Notes under the pieces: generated by a model | What the model saw: the letters and a program-made list of their open reading frames with translations, nothing else | What the model was told of the DNA's origin: nothing | Databases searched by the model: none | Translations under genes and position numbers: made by a program | Source: an uncultured beta proteobacterium | GTDB lineage: Bacteria; Pseudomonadota; Gammaproteobacteria; Burkholderiales; Burkholderiaceae | Length of the DNA: 43,418 nt | Direction of reading: 5' to 3' | NCBI GenBank assembly: GCA_903843235.1 | Contig: CAIMOW010000160.1 | Location: 1-43,418, forward strand | Shown: in pieces, positions 11,134 through 22,530 of the stretch | How positions within the stretch are numbered: the stretch's first letter is position 1 | Layout of the letters: each line of letters starts with the position of its first letter

Positions 11134-11964
11134 TTAGCCGTCTTTCAGGAGAACGGGTGGTAACCAAGAGTTTTCCAGCCAAGGCTCGGGAATGGCAAAT
11201 TCTGCGGGGTAGGCAATTTTGGCTAAATACAAACCATCTGGAGCAAATGTCGGCGCAGCAATTCTTCTATCTTTAGCAGCCAGCACTTCAGACATCCACA
11301 CTGGCGACTGCTTTCCTATTCCAATTATCAAAAAAGTTCCGACAAGGTTTCTCACCATATGATGCAAAAAGGCATTGCCGCGAATCTTAAAATAGAGCCA
11401 AGGCTGAGCTGATATGATTTCAATCGAATATAAGACTTTAATTGGCGTCTTGCTTTGACATTCCGAAGATCTAAAGGATGAGAAGTCATGTTCACCAATC
11501 AGACATTGCGCTGCCTTTTCCATCGCAGAAATATCAAACCATTTATCAGCAGGCATCATCAAATAACCAGCACGAGAAGTGACCATCGGTGATCGACATG
11601 GTCCAGCATGCATTGCATAGATATAGGTGCGCTCATACGCAGAAAAACGCGCACTGAATTCTTTTGAGACTGGCTTGGCCCAATTCACCACAATAGACTC
11701 TGGCAAAAAAGAATTAATGCCTCTTACCCAAGACCAATCATCGCGCTCTACATTGGCATCAAAATGCACAACCTGGCCCAATGCATGAACTCCCGTATCC
11801 GTTCTGCCCGCAGTAATGACTCGAACGATCTCATCTGTAGAGGTATCCCCAACAAATCTGGTAATAGCGGCCTCTAATTTATCTTGGACAGTATTGAGAC
11901 TGAGTTGCGACTGCCACCCAGAATAGGAACTACCATCGTATTGAAGGCCAAGAGCAATGCGCAT
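11134..11964 (-). CDS. truA: tRNA pseudouridine(38-40) synthase
   Basis: [14 protein letters not shown], catalytic [33 protein letters not shown]. Confidence 0.96.
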   Translation of the reverse strand: MRIALGLQYDGSSYSGWQSQLSLNTVQDKLEAAITRFVGDTSTDEIVRVITAGRTDTGVHALGQVVHFDANVERDDWSWVRGINSFLPESIVVNWAKPVSKEFSARFSAYERTYIYAMHAGPCRSPMVTSRAGYLMMPADKWFDISAMEKAAQCLIGEHDFSSFRSSECQSKTPIKVLYSIEIISAQPWLYFKIRGNAFLHHMVRNLVGTFLIIGIGKQSPVWMSEVLAAKDRRIAAPTFAPDGLYLAKIAYPAEFAIPEPWLENSWLPPVLLKDG

Positions 11965-11973
11965 GGCCAGGCC

Positions 11974-13359
11974 TTAATGACTGCGGTGCTGAAGTTCAGA
12001 CAGCAAACTTTGAGCCTCAATCGTAATCACAGGATCAACAGAATGACTCAAAGCCAAGACTTCGGCTAGCGACTTCTTGGCAGCAGCGAAATCTTCAATG
12101 GTGATGTAAGCACGAGCCAAGTTCAACTTCACGCGCAAAGAATCAGCCAATGCGCTGGCGGGAAGATTTGCACTCTCAGGACTGAGTATCTCAGGGGTAT
12201 TTGCAGTAGGCTTCGCTAAATCTAAATCAATTCCAGCAAATAAGGCTTTTGCCCTATCTGGCATAGCAATAGGAGATGCGGCTTTAGTCTTAGTGTGTGT
12301 ATGTATGGGCTGTGAATAATCTTGCAACTCTAAGCGACGTGCATTGCGAGCCAAGAACCATAACAATAGCCCCATAAAAGCGATCAATCCAATGGCTACA
12401 GCAGCTGGTGCAAAGTTACCTAAACCAAAGTTAGGCTCAGCAGGCTTTTGTTGTTTTGCTTTCTGTAATAGTCCTTGAAGATCAGCAATGCTCTTTTCTA
12501 ATTCAACTACACGTGCACGCGTCTGCTCAAGTTGTTTTTCCTGAGCAACCAACTCCTCGGTATAGCGGCGCTGCTCGGCATTACCTTCAGCACTTGACCC
12601 AATTTTCAGACGATCCGCTAGAACTGTCTCTTGATTTCCAGGTTTGCCTTTAGTGACATCTAAGCCCCCCACCTTGGTAGTCTGATCAGCATTTAACTGC
12701 GCATAGGCATCTACAACAAAATGATTTGCTTCGGCCGGACTAATGGAACGCAATAAGGCTTGACTGGGCTTTGTTAATTCGGCACCAGCGGCAAGTCGGT
12801 TTATGCTGCCACTCGCAAAAGCATCTGGGTTGGCTTTGAACAGAGCAACAATAGTTTGATCCAAAGTAGCGCCATCTAGTTGCGGCGTTATTTGCGCTGC
12901 GATCTCCGAAAGAGTTTGACCTGGCTTAACAGTAATTTTTTGTACATCACCTAATAACAAGCTAAATGTTTTACTAATACTGCCAGATGACCAGTTCAAA
13001 TTAAGCAATAGATCTAAGAAGGGGTCATCTGTCATTGGAACAGGTTCAACTGTCTCAACTAATACCATCAAACGCTCTTGCTGATTGCGATAAACCATTG
13101 CCTGGGGATTTAAATCCAAAATCTTGCTAGCAATACCAAGTCGAGAATATGCAGCCTTATTCGGTATGACCACATTAAGACTGGTTAGAGAGCTTTGATC
13201 TTCTGGTGCTAGACGAATTGGAATTTCAACCCGAAGTGGTTCACCTAGTCGCGATGTTAGTTGGGGCGGACCCAAAGATAGCGCAGCGGCTGCGCAAGAC
13301 CAACTTAGCAGAACTAAGAAAAGCGCCTTTAAACGGCTCAGTTGAAGTACTCGAAACAT
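11974..13359 (-). CDS. FimV-like protein: signal peptide, FimV N-terminal domain, LysM-like region, coiled coil, TM segment, C-terminal TPR/FimV-C-like helix pair
   Basis: LGPPQLTSRLGEPLRVEIPIRL, KTFSLLLGDVQKITVKPGQTLSEIAAQI, coiled coil EELVAQEKQLEQTRARVVELEKSIADLQ, TM AAVAIGLIAFMGLLLWFLA, C-term KLNLARAYITIEDFAAAKKSLAEVL. Confidence 0.8.
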   Translation of the reverse strand: MFRVLQLSRLKALFLVLLSWSCAAAALSLGPPQLTSRLGEPLRVEIPIRLAPEDQSSLTSLNVVIPNKAAYSRLGIASKILDLNPQAMVYRNQQERLMVLVETVEPVPMTDDPFLDLLLNLNWSSGSISKTFSLLLGDVQKITVKPGQTLSEIAAQITPQLDGATLDQTIVALFKANPDAFASGSINRLAAGAELTKPSQALLRSISPAEANHFVVDAYAQLNADQTTKVGGLDVTKGKPGNQETVLADRLKIGSSAEGNAEQRRYTEELVAQEKQLEQTRARVVELEKSIADLQGLLQKAKQQKPAEPNFGLGNFAPAAVAIGLIAFMGLLLWFLARNARRLELQDYSQPIHTHTKTKAASPIAMPDRAKALFAGIDLDLAKPTANTPEILSPESANLPASALADSLRVKLNLARAYITIEDFAAAKKSLAEVLALSHSVDPVITIEAQSLLSELQHRSH

Positions 13360-14516
13360 TAAGACTCGAGCAAAATACGCAACATGCGACGAAGTGGCTC
13401 AGCAGCGCCCCATAACAACTGATCGCCCACCGTGAAAGCACCAAGATATTCTGGGCCCATTGCCAACTTATGCAAGCGGCCAATTGGCACAGTCAAAGTG
13501 CCACTTACGGCTGCAGGCGATAAATCACGCTCAGTAGTCTCACGATCATTTGGGACCACTTTTACCCACTGGTTGTCATTGGCTAAAATGGCCTCGATTT
13601 CCTTAAGGTGAATATCTTTCTTCAACTTAACAGTCAGGCCTTGTGAGTGGCAACGCATCGCGCCAACACGAACACATAAGCCATCTACTGGAATGCTGCC
13701 AGGACTGCGAAAGGCTGGGCGACCTAAGATCTTATTAAATTCAGCGCCACCCTTCCACTCTTCTTTAGTTTGTCCATTGTCTACAGGAACATCAATCCAA
13801 GGAATCAAGCTGCCTGCTAAAGCGGTATTGCGGAAGTTTTTCTTTGGAAAGTCTGCCGAACGCAAAGTTGCAGTGACCTTACGATCAATATCTAATATCC
13901 ATGAAGAAGGGTCTGCCAGCTCAGTAGCTACACTGTCACGTAATGCGCCCATCTGCAAAAGTAATTCACGCATATTCTGTGCGCCAGCACCAGATGCCGC
14001 TTGATAAGTCATGGCACTGATCCACTCAACCATATCAGCTTTAACCAAACCCCCCATCGCCATCATCATCAAACTCACGGTACAGTTGCTACCAATCCAG
14101 TTCTTACCACCAGCAGCCAATGCTTTGTCAATCACTGGGCGGTTCACTGGGTCCAGAATCAAGACAGCATCATCTTTCATGCGCAATGCACTAGCGGCAT
14201 CAATCCAATGACCAGTCCAAGCTGTTGCACGCAGTTTTGGAAACACTTCATTTGTATAGTCGCCGCCTTGGCAAGTCAAAATAATATCGCAGCGAGAAAG
14301 CGCCTTGATGTCACCGGCATTTTGCAAGGTGTTTTCGTTTTTGGTAACTTTTTGGCCATTCACTAGGGGTACGGCGCCGCCCGCTTGGCTGGTACTAAAA
14401 AATACCGGCTCAATCAGATCAAAATCTTTTTCAGCCAACATTCTTTCCATCAGAACACTACCGACCATACCGCGCCAGCCAACGAAGCCTACTAAGGGAA
14501 TATTTGTATTTGCCAT
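13359..14516 (-). CDS. asd: Aspartate-semialdehyde dehydrogenase
   Basis: [34 protein letters not shown] catalytic Cys, [16 protein letters not shown]. Confidence 0.97.
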   Translation of the reverse strand: MANTNIPLVGFVGWRGMVGSVLMERMLAEKDFDLIEPVFFSTSQAGGAVPLVNGQKVTKNENTLQNAGDIKALSRCDIILTCQGGDYTNEVFPKLRATAWTGHWIDAASALRMKDDAVLILDPVNRPVIDKALAAGGKNWIGSNCTVSLMMMAMGGLVKADMVEWISAMTYQAASGAGAQNMRELLLQMGALRDSVATELADPSSWILDIDRKVTATLRSADFPKKNFRNTALAGSLIPWIDVPVDNGQTKEEWKGGAEFNKILGRPAFRSPGSIPVDGLCVRVGAMRCHSQGLTVKLKKDIHLKEIEAILANDNQWVKVVPNDRETTERDLSPAAVSGTLTVPIGRLHKLAMGPEYLGAFTVGDQLLWGAAEPLRRMLRILLES

Positions 14517-14555
14517 GATGATTGCTATTTAATAAATTGGATTCATTTGAATAAA

Positions 14556-15626
14556 CTAAGCAAGCGCCGCCACAACAGCGTTGCCCATTTCTACAGTGGA
14601 GACTTTTTTAGTGCCTTCGGTATAAATATCGGCCGTACGTAATCCTTGTGACAATACTTTTTGTACTGCCGCTTCTATGCGATCCGCCTGCTCAGGCATA
14701 CCTAAGGAATAACGCAGCATCATGGCAGCAGACAAAATGGTTGCCAAAGGATTAGCAATACCTTTCCCAGCAATATCAGGTGCCGAACCATGGCTTGGCT
14801 CATACAAGCCCTTGTTATTTTTATCTAAGGATGCTGATGGCAACATCCCAATAGAACCAGTCAACATAGCGGCCTCATCAGAGAGGATGTCACCAAAAAG
14901 ATTGCCAGTCACAACGACATCGAATGCTTTTGGAGCTTTCACTAGTTGCATAGCGGCGTTATCCACGTACATATGGGATAACTCTACATCTGGATAGTTC
15001 TTGGAAACCCGAATCATAACTTCACGCCAGAGTTGGGATGTTTCCAAAACGTTGGCTTTATCAACGCTACAAACCTTTTTACCTCGCTTGCGAGCGGCTT
15101 CAAATGCAACGCGACCAATACGTTCTACTTCTGGCTCGCTGTAATGCATCATGTCATAACCTTCTCGAGCCCCTTTAAATAAAGGCAACTCTGAAGTACG
15201 AATACCGCGTGGCTGACCAAAGTAAATATCACCATTGAGTTCGCGAATAATCAAAATATCTAAGCCGCCAACAATCTCTGCCTTCAGGCTCGAGGCTGCA
15301 GTGAGTTCGTCATAGCAAATTGCTGGACGGAAATTAGCAAATAACTCTAAGTGTTTACGCAAACCTAAAATCGCCTGTTCTGGGCGAAGCTCACGAGCTA
15401 ATGCGTCGTACTTCCAGTCACCAACTGCACCAAATAAAATCGCATCCGCTTTTTTTGCCAACTCTAAAGTGGCTGGCGGCAATGGGTGACCAGCAATATC
15501 GTAAGCAGCACCGCCAACGGGGGCTGTTTCAAGGTCAAATTTAGGGCCAAGCGCGTTTAATACCTTAACGGCTTCAGCAACGATTTCCGGGCCGATACCA
15601 TCGCCCGGGAGGACTGCAATTTTCAT
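14556..15626 (-). CDS. leuB: 3-isopropylmalate dehydrogenase
   Basis: [89 protein letters not shown]. Confidence 0.98.
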   Translation of the reverse strand: MKIAVLPGDGIGPEIVAEAVKVLNALGPKFDLETAPVGGAAYDIAGHPLPPATLELAKKADAILFGAVGDWKYDALARELRPEQAILGLRKHLELFANFRPAICYDELTAASSLKAEIVGGLDILIIRELNGDIYFGQPRGIRTSELPLFKGAREGYDMMHYSEPEVERIGRVAFEAARKRGKKVCSVDKANVLETSQLWREVMIRVSKNYPDVELSHMYVDNAAMQLVKAPKAFDVVVTGNLFGDILSDEAAMLTGSIGMLPSASLDKNNKGLYEPSHGSAPDIAGKGIANPLATILSAAMMLRYSLGMPEQADRIEAAVQKVLSQGLRTADIYTEGTKKVSTVEMGNAVVAALA

Positions 15627-15649
15627 GAAAAGCCTTTAACTCTATAAAA

Positions 15650-16297
15650 CTACGGCAGTTGTGTAGCAAGCCAAGGCATTTTGAGGATGCGCTCAGCTTC
15701 ATAAGCCTTGATTTTATCTGCATGTTGCAGGGTTAAGCCAATATCGTCCAAGCCGTTGAGTAGGCAGAACTTTCTAAAAGGGGCAACATCAAAACTGTAG
15801 GCTGTACCGTCAGGAGCAATCACCTGCTGGGCCTCAAGGTCGATAGTGAGCTGATAGCCGTTAAAAGCCAGTGTTTCATTAAATAAGTGGTCAACCTGCA
15901 ATTCAGTCAAAACAATTGGTAAAAGACCATTTTTGAAGCAGTTGTTGTAAAAAATATCAGCAAAACTAGGCGCAATCACAGCTCTAAAGCCGTATTGGTC
16001 TAGAGCCCAAGGTGCGTGTTCACGGGAACTGCCACACCCAAAGTTCTTACGACCTAATAAGATGCTTGCGCCTTTATAACGCGCTTGGTTCAAAAAAAAG
16101 TCGGGATTGATGGGTCGGTTGCTGCAATCCTGGCCAGGTTCACCATGATCAAGATAACGCCACTCATCAAATAAATTTTGCCCAAAGCCAGTCTTTTTGA
16201 TGGACTTTAGAAACTGTTTAGGAATGATGGCGTCGGTATCAACGTTCTCCCGATTTAATGGAGCAACCAAACCTTTGTATACCGTAAATTTTTCCAT
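15650..16297 (-). CDS. leuD: 3-isopropylmalate dehydratase small subunit
   Basis: [68 protein letters not shown]. Confidence 0.98.
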   Translation of the reverse strand: MEKFTVYKGLVAPLNRENVDTDAIIPKQFLKSIKKTGFGQNLFDEWRYLDHGEPGQDCSNRPINPDFFLNQARYKGASILLGRKNFGCGSSREHAPWALDQYGFRAVIAPSFADIFYNNCFKNGLLPIVLTELQVDHLFNETLAFNGYQLTIDLEAQQVIAPDGTAYSFDVAPFRKFCLLNGLDDIGLTLQHADKIKAYEAERILKMPWLATQLP

Positions 16298-16326
16298 GAT
16301 GGTCTTTTGCTGAGTTTGTACTTGAC

Positions 16327-16512
16327 TTACTTAACGGGCGTCACTACTACATCTTTCCCTTTAGTTTGGGATTGATTGTTGGTTTGCGATGTATTTGAAC
16401 CGCCCATTGAATTACCCATAGTCTGCATATCCTTACCAAGACCTTCCATCGTATTGGCGCAGGCCGAGAGGATGATACCCATAACAGCAACAATGCTGAG
16501 TTTTTTGATCAT
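16327..16512 (-). CDS. Entericidin-like small lipoprotein
   Basis: From the internal Met, [38 protein letters not shown]...: lipobox LSAC followed by the entericidin-like C.NTxxGxGKDxQ pattern. The ORF track starts at 16536; 16512 gives a canonical signal peptide. Confidence 0.75.
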   Translation of the reverse strand: MIKKLSIVAVMGIILSACANTMEGLGKDMQTMGNSMGGSNTSQTNNQSQTKGKDVVVTPVK

Positions 16513-16545
16513 GGTAAGTGAAGATAAATTAAACAATGTGCTTCC

Positions 16546-17955
16546 TTAAGAAATCTTACGAATATCAACGAAGTGGCCTTCGATTGCAGCAGCAGCAGCC
16601 ATTGCCGGGCTAACTAAATGCGTTCTACCACCATTGCCTTGTCGGCCTTCAAAATTACGGTTAGAAGTTGAAGCACAACGCTCACCTGGCTCAAGACGAT
16701 CAGCATTCATTGCCAAGCACATAGAGCAACCAGGTTCACGCCATTCAAAACCAGCAGCCTTAAATACGCGATCTAAACCTTCACGCTCTGCTTGAGCTTT
16801 AACCAAACCAGAGCCTGGCACTACGATTGCCAATTTCACATGCGGTGAAACTTTTTTACCCAAACGGTCTACAACCCTAGCTGCAGCACGCATATCTTCA
16901 ATGCGACTATTGGTGCAAGAACCGATAAATACTTTGTCAACAGAGATATGGCTGATAGGTGTATTAGGTACAAGATTCATGTACTCCAAAGCGCGCTCCA
17001 TTGCAGATCTCTTATTGGCATCGCGCTCTTTTTCAGGATCCGGTACACGATCACTGATAGCGAGCACCATTTCTGGAGAAGTACCCCAAGTCACTTGGGG
17101 CGCTATTTCTTCTGCGCGCAACTCCACAACCGCATCGAATTTCGCATCGACATCTGAATGCAGAGTGCGCCAATATTGCATAGCGTGTCTAAGCGCTTCA
17201 CCTTTAGGCGCGTAAGGACGACCTTGAATATATTCAATAGTGGTTTCATCTACACCAACCAATCCTGCGCGAGCGCCAGCTTCAATCGCCATATTGCAGA
17301 CAGTCATGCGACCTTCCATCGACAAACTGCGGATTGCTTCACCAGCAAATTCGATGGTGAAGCCAGTTCCACCAGCGGTGCCAATCTTTCCGATAACCGC
17401 GAGAACGATATCTTTAGCGGTGCTACCAGGTTGTAGGCGGCCATCGATGCGCACCAACATGTTCTTGCTCTTTTTCATGAGCAAAGTTTGGGTTGCTAAT
17501 ACATGTTCTACTTCAGAAGTACCAATACCGAATGCAAGAGCACCAAAAGCGCCGTGTGTACTGGTGTGCGAATCGCCACAGACTACAGTCATGCCCGGCA
17601 ATGTAGCGCCCTGCTCTGGACCGATGACGTGAACAATGCCTTGACGGACATCATTCATCTTGTATTGCGTGATCCCAAAAGCATCGCAGTTTTGATCTAA
17701 GGTATCGACTTGCAACTTGGAAATAGGATCGGTGATCCCTTCGGAGCGATCCGTGGTTGGTACATTGTGATCAGAAACCGCTAGGTTTGCGGAGACCCGC
17801 CAGAGAGGACGTCCAGCTAGATTAAGACCCTCAAAAGCTTGAGGACTCGTTACTTCATGCAGCAGCTGACGATCAATATAGATTGTCGCTGTGCCATCAT
17901 CTTCTGAGTAAACAACGTGGTCATCCCACAATTTATCGTAAAGAGTACGGGACAT
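16546..17955 (-). CDS. leuC: 3-isopropylmalate dehydratase large subunit
   Basis: [79 protein letters not shown]. Confidence 0.98.
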   Translation of the reverse strand: MSRTLYDKLWDDHVVYSEDDGTATIYIDRQLLHEVTSPQAFEGLNLAGRPLWRVSANLAVSDHNVPTTDRSEGITDPISKLQVDTLDQNCDAFGITQYKMNDVRQGIVHVIGPEQGATLPGMTVVCGDSHTSTHGAFGALAFGIGTSEVEHVLATQTLLMKKSKNMLVRIDGRLQPGSTAKDIVLAVIGKIGTAGGTGFTIEFAGEAIRSLSMEGRMTVCNMAIEAGARAGLVGVDETTIEYIQGRPYAPKGEALRHAMQYWRTLHSDVDAKFDAVVELRAEEIAPQVTWGTSPEMVLAISDRVPDPEKERDANKRSAMERALEYMNLVPNTPISHISVDKVFIGSCTNSRIEDMRAAARVVDRLGKKVSPHVKLAIVVPGSGLVKAQAEREGLDRVFKAAGFEWREPGCSMCLAMNADRLEPGERCASTSNRNFEGRQGNGGRTHLVSPAMAAAAAIEGHFVDIRKIS

Positions 17956-17972
17956 AGAGTTCTTTGTTTGCC

Positions 17973-19286
17973 TTATTTACGCACAGAAATATTGGGAACT
18001 TTGCGTGAGGTCTCACCAACATACAACTGACGCGGACGACCAATCTTGTATTCAGGATCGGTAATCATTTCTTCCCACTGAGCAATCCAACCCACTGTTC
18101 TTGCCAAGGCAAAAATACAGGTGAACATTTCTGTTGGGATACCTAATGCGCGCTGAACAATGCCTGAGTAGAAGTCAACGTTTGGATAAAGCTTGCGGCT
18201 AACGAAGTAATCGTCTTCTAGCGCAATCTTCTCAAGAGTCATCGCCAACTTGAATAATGGATCATCTTGTAGACCAAGCTCTTCTAACACTTCATAGCAA
18301 GTCTCACGCATCAATTTGGCGCGTGGATCAAAGTTCTTGTAGACGCGATGGCCAAAGCCCATCAAACGAACGCTTGAATTCTTATCTTTTACTTGTGCAA
18401 TGAACTCATGGATCTTATCAACGCCGCCATTAGCCTGGATATCATTCAACATTTGTAAACAAGCTTCATTAGCGCCGCCGTGAGCAGGACCCCACAAGCA
18501 AGCAATGCCTGCTGAGATTGCAGCAAAAGGATTGGTGCCTGAAGAGCCACATAAACGAACAGTTGATGTAGACGCGTTTTGCTCGTGATCAGCATGCAGT
18601 GTAAAGATGCGATCTAAGGCGCGTACTAATACTGGATTGACTTTGTACTCTTCACAAGGAGTAGCAAACATCATTCGCATGAAGTTAGCTGTGTATGACA
18701 ATTTGTTATCTGGATAGATAAATGGTTGACCTACTGAATACTTATAGGCCATTGCTACCAATGTTGGCATCTTAGCGATTAAACGAATTTGAGCTACTTC
18801 ACGCGCTTTTTCATCGGAATAGTCAATTTCGTCGTGATAGAAAGCGGCCATTGCGCCAACCAAACCTGTCAATACAGACATTGGGTGAGCATCGCGACGG
18901 AAACCGCGCAAGAAAAATTGCATTTGCTCATGAACCATCGTGTGGTGCATTACCAATTCTTCGAAGCCTTGTTTCTGACCAGCGTTTGGTAACTCACCGT
19001 TTAACAACAAGTAGCAAACTTCCAAGAAGTCACAGTTATTGGCCAAATCCTCAATCGGATAACCACGGTAGAGCAGTTCACCCTTATCGCCATCGATATA
19101 GGTGATCTTACTATTGCAGGAGGCTGTAGATAAAAAGCCTGAGTCGTAGGTGAATTTGCCGGTTTGACCGTAGAGCTTGCGAATATCGATGACATCTGGT
19201 CCCACTGTGCCTTTATAAATCGGCAAGTCGATATCTGGAGTACCGTCTGAAAACGACAGTTTGGCCTTGATGTCTGATTCAATCAT
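17973..19286 (-). CDS. gltA: Citrate synthase (type II-like)
   Basis: [75 protein letters not shown]. Confidence 0.98.
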   Translation of the reverse strand: MIESDIKAKLSFSDGTPDIDLPIYKGTVGPDVIDIRKLYGQTGKFTYDSGFLSTASCNSKITYIDGDKGELLYRGYPIEDLANNCDFLEVCYLLLNGELPNAGQKQGFEELVMHHTMVHEQMQFFLRGFRRDAHPMSVLTGLVGAMAAFYHDEIDYSDEKAREVAQIRLIAKMPTLVAMAYKYSVGQPFIYPDNKLSYTANFMRMMFATPCEEYKVNPVLVRALDRIFTLHADHEQNASTSTVRLCGSSGTNPFAAISAGIACLWGPAHGGANEACLQMLNDIQANGGVDKIHEFIAQVKDKNSSVRLMGFGHRVYKNFDPRAKLMRETCYEVLEELGLQDDPLFKLAMTLEKIALEDDYFVSRKLYPNVDFYSGIVQRALGIPTEMFTCIFALARTVGWIAQWEEMITDPEYKIGRPRQLYVGETSRKVPNISVRK

Positions 19287-19369
19287 TTTCGATCCTCTAC
19301 TCTTTCAAAAATATAAGTAATACACCAATGAATCATGCCACTTTGATGCGCGTGCACCAAAATGTTGAT

Positions 19370-19639
19370 TTATTTTTCTTTCAACTTCGACATCAAGCGC
19401 TTAAATGCATCTGTGTCAGCAGACTCTTTTAGCGCCGCTACTGTATCTTTACGCCCAATCAACAAATCCATCAAGTCATTGTCTTCCAGAGCTAAAAGCT
19501 GTCCTAGTACTTTTCCATCCTCTGCGTTTAATTGGTCACCATAGCGATCAAAAAAACGCCGGAGAATTAAATCATTCTCAAGCAAGCCTCTACGAGCATC
19601 ACTCTTTAAACGATATAACTCTGCATTGCTTAGGGTCAT
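19370..19639 (-). CDS. sdhE: FAD assembly factor SdhE
   Basis: RRGLLENDLILRRFFD (RGxxE flavinylation-factor motif); overlaps the sdhB end by ATGA. Confidence 0.92.
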   Translation of the reverse strand: MTLSNAELYRLKSDARRGLLENDLILRRFFDRYGDQLNAEDGKVLGQLLALEDNDLMDLLIGRKDTVAALKESADTDAFKRLMSKLKEK

Positions 19640-20340
19640 ACCGCCCTACGTACCATCAATTCCTTGATCTTGCCAATTGCCTTAGTTGGATTCAAATGCT
19701 TAGGACAAACGTCAACGCAGTTCATGATGGTATGGCAACGGAATAGGCGATATGGGTCTTCCAGATTATCTAAACGCTGAGCCGTTTCTTCATCACGACT
19801 ATCTGCAATAAAGCGATAGGCCTGAAGCAAACCAGCTGGGCCAACAAACTTATCAGGATTCCACCAGAAGGATGGGCATGAGGTTGAGCATGATGCGCAC
19901 AAGATGCACTCATACAAACCATTTAACTCTTCACGCTCTTCAGGGCTCTGGAGGCGCTCTTTTTCAGGGGGCGGATTGTCATTGACCAAGTATGGCTTGA
20001 TGGACAAGTATTGCTTAAAGAACAAAGTCATGTCAACAATCAAATCACGCACAACTGGCAAGCCAGGCAATGGACGCAAAGTAATGACTTTAGGCAATGT
20101 CAACATATTTGTTAAACAAGCCAAACCGTTTTTGCCGTTAATGTTCATCGCATCAGAGCCACAAACACCTTCGCGACATGAGCGGCGATAGGTAATCGAT
20201 TCGTCTTGCTTTTTCAAAGAAATCAACGCATCTAACAACATACGCTCGCCTGTGAGCTCTAACTCATAGCGCTCCATGCGCGGCGCCGCATCAACATCTG
20301 GGTCGTAACGGTAAATTTCAAATATACGAATATCACTCAT
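19636..20340 (-). CDS. sdhB: Succinate dehydrogenase iron-sulfur subunit
   Basis: SCREGVCGSDAMNINGKNGLAC, CILCASCSTSCPSFWWN, CHTIMNCVDVCPKHLNPTKAI. Confidence 0.98.
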   Translation of the reverse strand: MSDIRIFEIYRYDPDVDAAPRMERYELELTGERMLLDALISLKKQDESITYRRSCREGVCGSDAMNINGKNGLACLTNMLTLPKVITLRPLPGLPVVRDLIVDMTLFFKQYLSIKPYLVNDNPPPEKERLQSPEEREELNGLYECILCASCSTSCPSFWWNPDKFVGPAGLLQAYRFIADSRDEETAQRLDNLEDPYRLFRCHTIMNCVDVCPKHLNPTKAIGKIKELMVRRAV

Positions 20341-20357
20341 TTTTAATTTCTCTTCGC

Positions 20358-22136
20358 TTAAAAAGTGCGTTCTTTAGGAGGGAAGGACTCAACTGTCAAT
20401 GGCTTCAATTGAACCGGTTTATAAGTTAACCGATTAGCCTCGCTATACCAAAGCGTATGCTTCATCCAATTATCATCATCACGATGCTGGTGGTCATCAT
20501 GCGAGTGGGCTCCACGACTTTCTTTGCGAGCTGCTGCAGAAATCATCGTTGCATTGGCTGTCTCAACGAGGTTGGCGACTTCCAAAGCTTCAATGCGGGC
20601 TGTATTGAAGATCTGAGATTTATCTTTGACCCACAAATGTTTAGCACGCTCAGTGAGCTTAGCCATTTGACGAACACCTTCATCCATCAATTCCTGATTA
20701 CGGAATACACCAGCGTATTTCTGCATCGTCTTGCGAATGTCGTTTGCAACATCTTGCGCGTATTCACCTGAGGTGGAGTTATCCAAATTGGCAACGCGTT
20801 CAAGAGTTTGCTCACCAGCATTAGCAGGTAATGGCTTGAATTCTTGATCCTTCAAATTCATCCCGACAATATGATTTCCAGCTGCACGGCCAAAGACCAA
20901 GAGGTCGAGTAATGAATTGGTTCCTAAACGGTTAGCGCCGTGAACAGACACGCAGGAGCACTCACCAATAGCATACAAGCCATTAATAACTTCGTTATGG
21001 ATGCCATTAGCAGGGATAACCACCTGGCCATTGATGTTGGTAGGAATACCGCCCATTTGATAGTGAATGGTTGGCACAACCGGAATGGGCTCTTTAGTGA
21101 CGTCAACGTTTGCAAAGTTAATGCCAATCTCGTAGACAGATGGCAAACGCTTCATGATGGTCTCAGCACCGATGTGGGTCAAATCAAGAACGACATAGTC
21201 ACCATTGGGGCCACAGCCGCGACCTTCTTTAATCTCTTGATCCATACAACGGGATACGAAATCACGTGGCGCTAAGTCTTTATAAGTCGGCGCGTAACGC
21301 TCCATGAAACGCTCACCATCCTTGTTACGCAAAATACCACCTTCGCCACGGCAACCTTCTGTCAGTAACACGCCCGCACCAGCTACGCCAGTTGGGTGGA
21401 ATTGCCAGAATTCCATGTCTTCCAATGGAATGCCGGCACGTGCTGCCAGACCCATGCCATCACCAGTATTAATAAAGGCATTCGTTGAGGCATCCCAGAT
21501 ACGTCCAGCACCACCAGTTGCCAACATCACGACTTTGGCTTCCAAAATATAGAGCTGACCGGTTTCCATTTCAAGCGCTGTTACACCAACTACGTCGCCA
21601 GCATCATCACGAATGATGTCAAGTGCTAACCACTCAACGAAGAAATTGGTTTTAGCACGGACATTGCGCTGATACAAAGTGTGCAACATTGCATGACCGG
21701 TGCGGTCAGCAGCAGCACAAGCACGTTGAACTGGCTTCTCACCATAATTGGCTGTATGACCGCCAAATGGGCGCTGATAAATAGTACCGTCTGGGTTACG
21801 GTCAAAAGGCATACCAAAATGCTCTAACTCATACACAACTTTTGGAGCTTCGCGACACATAAACTCAATCACGTCTTGGTCGCCGAGCCAATCAGAACCC
21901 TTGATGGTGTCATAGAAGTGATAGTGCCAATTGTCTTCACTCATGTTACCTAAAGAAGCCCCAATACCGCCCTGCGCTGCAACTGTGTGTGAACGTGTTG
22001 GAAAAACTTTTGTTAATACCGCAACGTTCAAGCCGGCTTCTGCCAACTGCAAAGAAGCGCGCATCCCAGAACCACCTGCGCCAACAATCACCGCATCAAA
22101 ACGGCGGCGTGGCAATGCTTTTTTAATCGCGGTCAT
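20358..22136 (-). CDS. sdhA: Succinate dehydrogenase flavoprotein subunit
   Basis: VIVGAGGSGMRASLQLAEAG, TRSHTVAAQGGI (His-FAD), NRLGTNSLLDLLVFGRAAG. Confidence 0.98.
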   Translation of the reverse strand: MTAIKKALPRRRFDAVIVGAGGSGMRASLQLAEAGLNVAVLTKVFPTRSHTVAAQGGIGASLGNMSEDNWHYHFYDTIKGSDWLGDQDVIEFMCREAPKVVYELEHFGMPFDRNPDGTIYQRPFGGHTANYGEKPVQRACAAADRTGHAMLHTLYQRNVRAKTNFFVEWLALDIIRDDAGDVVGVTALEMETGQLYILEAKVVMLATGGAGRIWDASTNAFINTGDGMGLAARAGIPLEDMEFWQFHPTGVAGAGVLLTEGCRGEGGILRNKDGERFMERYAPTYKDLAPRDFVSRCMDQEIKEGRGCGPNGDYVVLDLTHIGAETIMKRLPSVYEIGINFANVDVTKEPIPVVPTIHYQMGGIPTNINGQVVIPANGIHNEVINGLYAIGECSCVSVHGANRLGTNSLLDLLVFGRAAGNHIVGMNLKDQEFKPLPANAGEQTLERVANLDNSTSGEYAQDVANDIRKTMQKYAGVFRNQELMDEGVRQMAKLTERAKHLWVKDKSQIFNTARIEALEVANLVETANATMISAAARKESRGAHSHDDHQHRDDDNWMKHTLWYSEANRLTYKPVQLKPLTVESFPPKERTF

Positions 22137-22140
22137 CTAA

Positions 22141-22506
22141 TTACACTTTCCACAAAATTTGTACGGAGTACGCCGCACAGGCTACAAGATACAAAACACT
22201 TAAGACTTGAAGTGTTAAACGAATGCTGACTGGCTTGATGTAATCCATCCAGATGTCACGAATACCGATCCAAGCGTGATAGAACAAGCTAATGAAAGTC
22301 ACGAGTGTTAATAACTTCATGAATTGGTTGCTAAATAAACCTGCCCAACCTTCATAGGTAGCGCTGCCAGTAATGCAATAGTCAACTAATAAGACGATCG
22401 TGAACACTATCATCACAATCGCAGTAATGCGTTGGATGATCCATTCTTTAAGACCGTAATGAGCACCTACAACTAAGCGCTTTGGTCCAATTTGATAAAT
22501 AGGCAT
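22141..22506 (-). CDS. sdhD: Succinate dehydrogenase membrane anchor subunit
   Basis: Three TM helices, AHYGLKEWIIQRITAIVM and FYHAWIGIRDIWMDYIKP; adjacent to sdhA. Confidence 0.93.
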   Translation of the reverse strand: MPIYQIGPKRLVVGAHYGLKEWIIQRITAIVMIVFTIVLLVDYCITGSATYEGWAGLFSNQFMKLLTLVTFISLFYHAWIGIRDIWMDYIKPVSIRLTLQVLSVLYLVACAAYSVQILWKV

Positions 22507-22530
22507 GAAATTTCCTTAATGAATGAGCGC

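Noticed and set aside
13693-14366. Overlapping plus-strand ORFs antisense to asd (103 and 121 aa)
   Set aside because: Mutually overlapping shadow ORFs in a highly conserved gene.
17240-17632. 130 aa plus-strand ORF antisense to leuC
   Set aside because: Composition reflects the reverse strand of leuC; leuC motifs are fully intact, with no independent start-site evidence.
19287-19369. Possible promoter or structured leader between sdhE and gltA
   Set aside because: The 83 bp gap is AT-rich with TATATT-like strings, but I found no well-spaced -35/-10 pair and no convincing hairpin or riboswitch-like structure.
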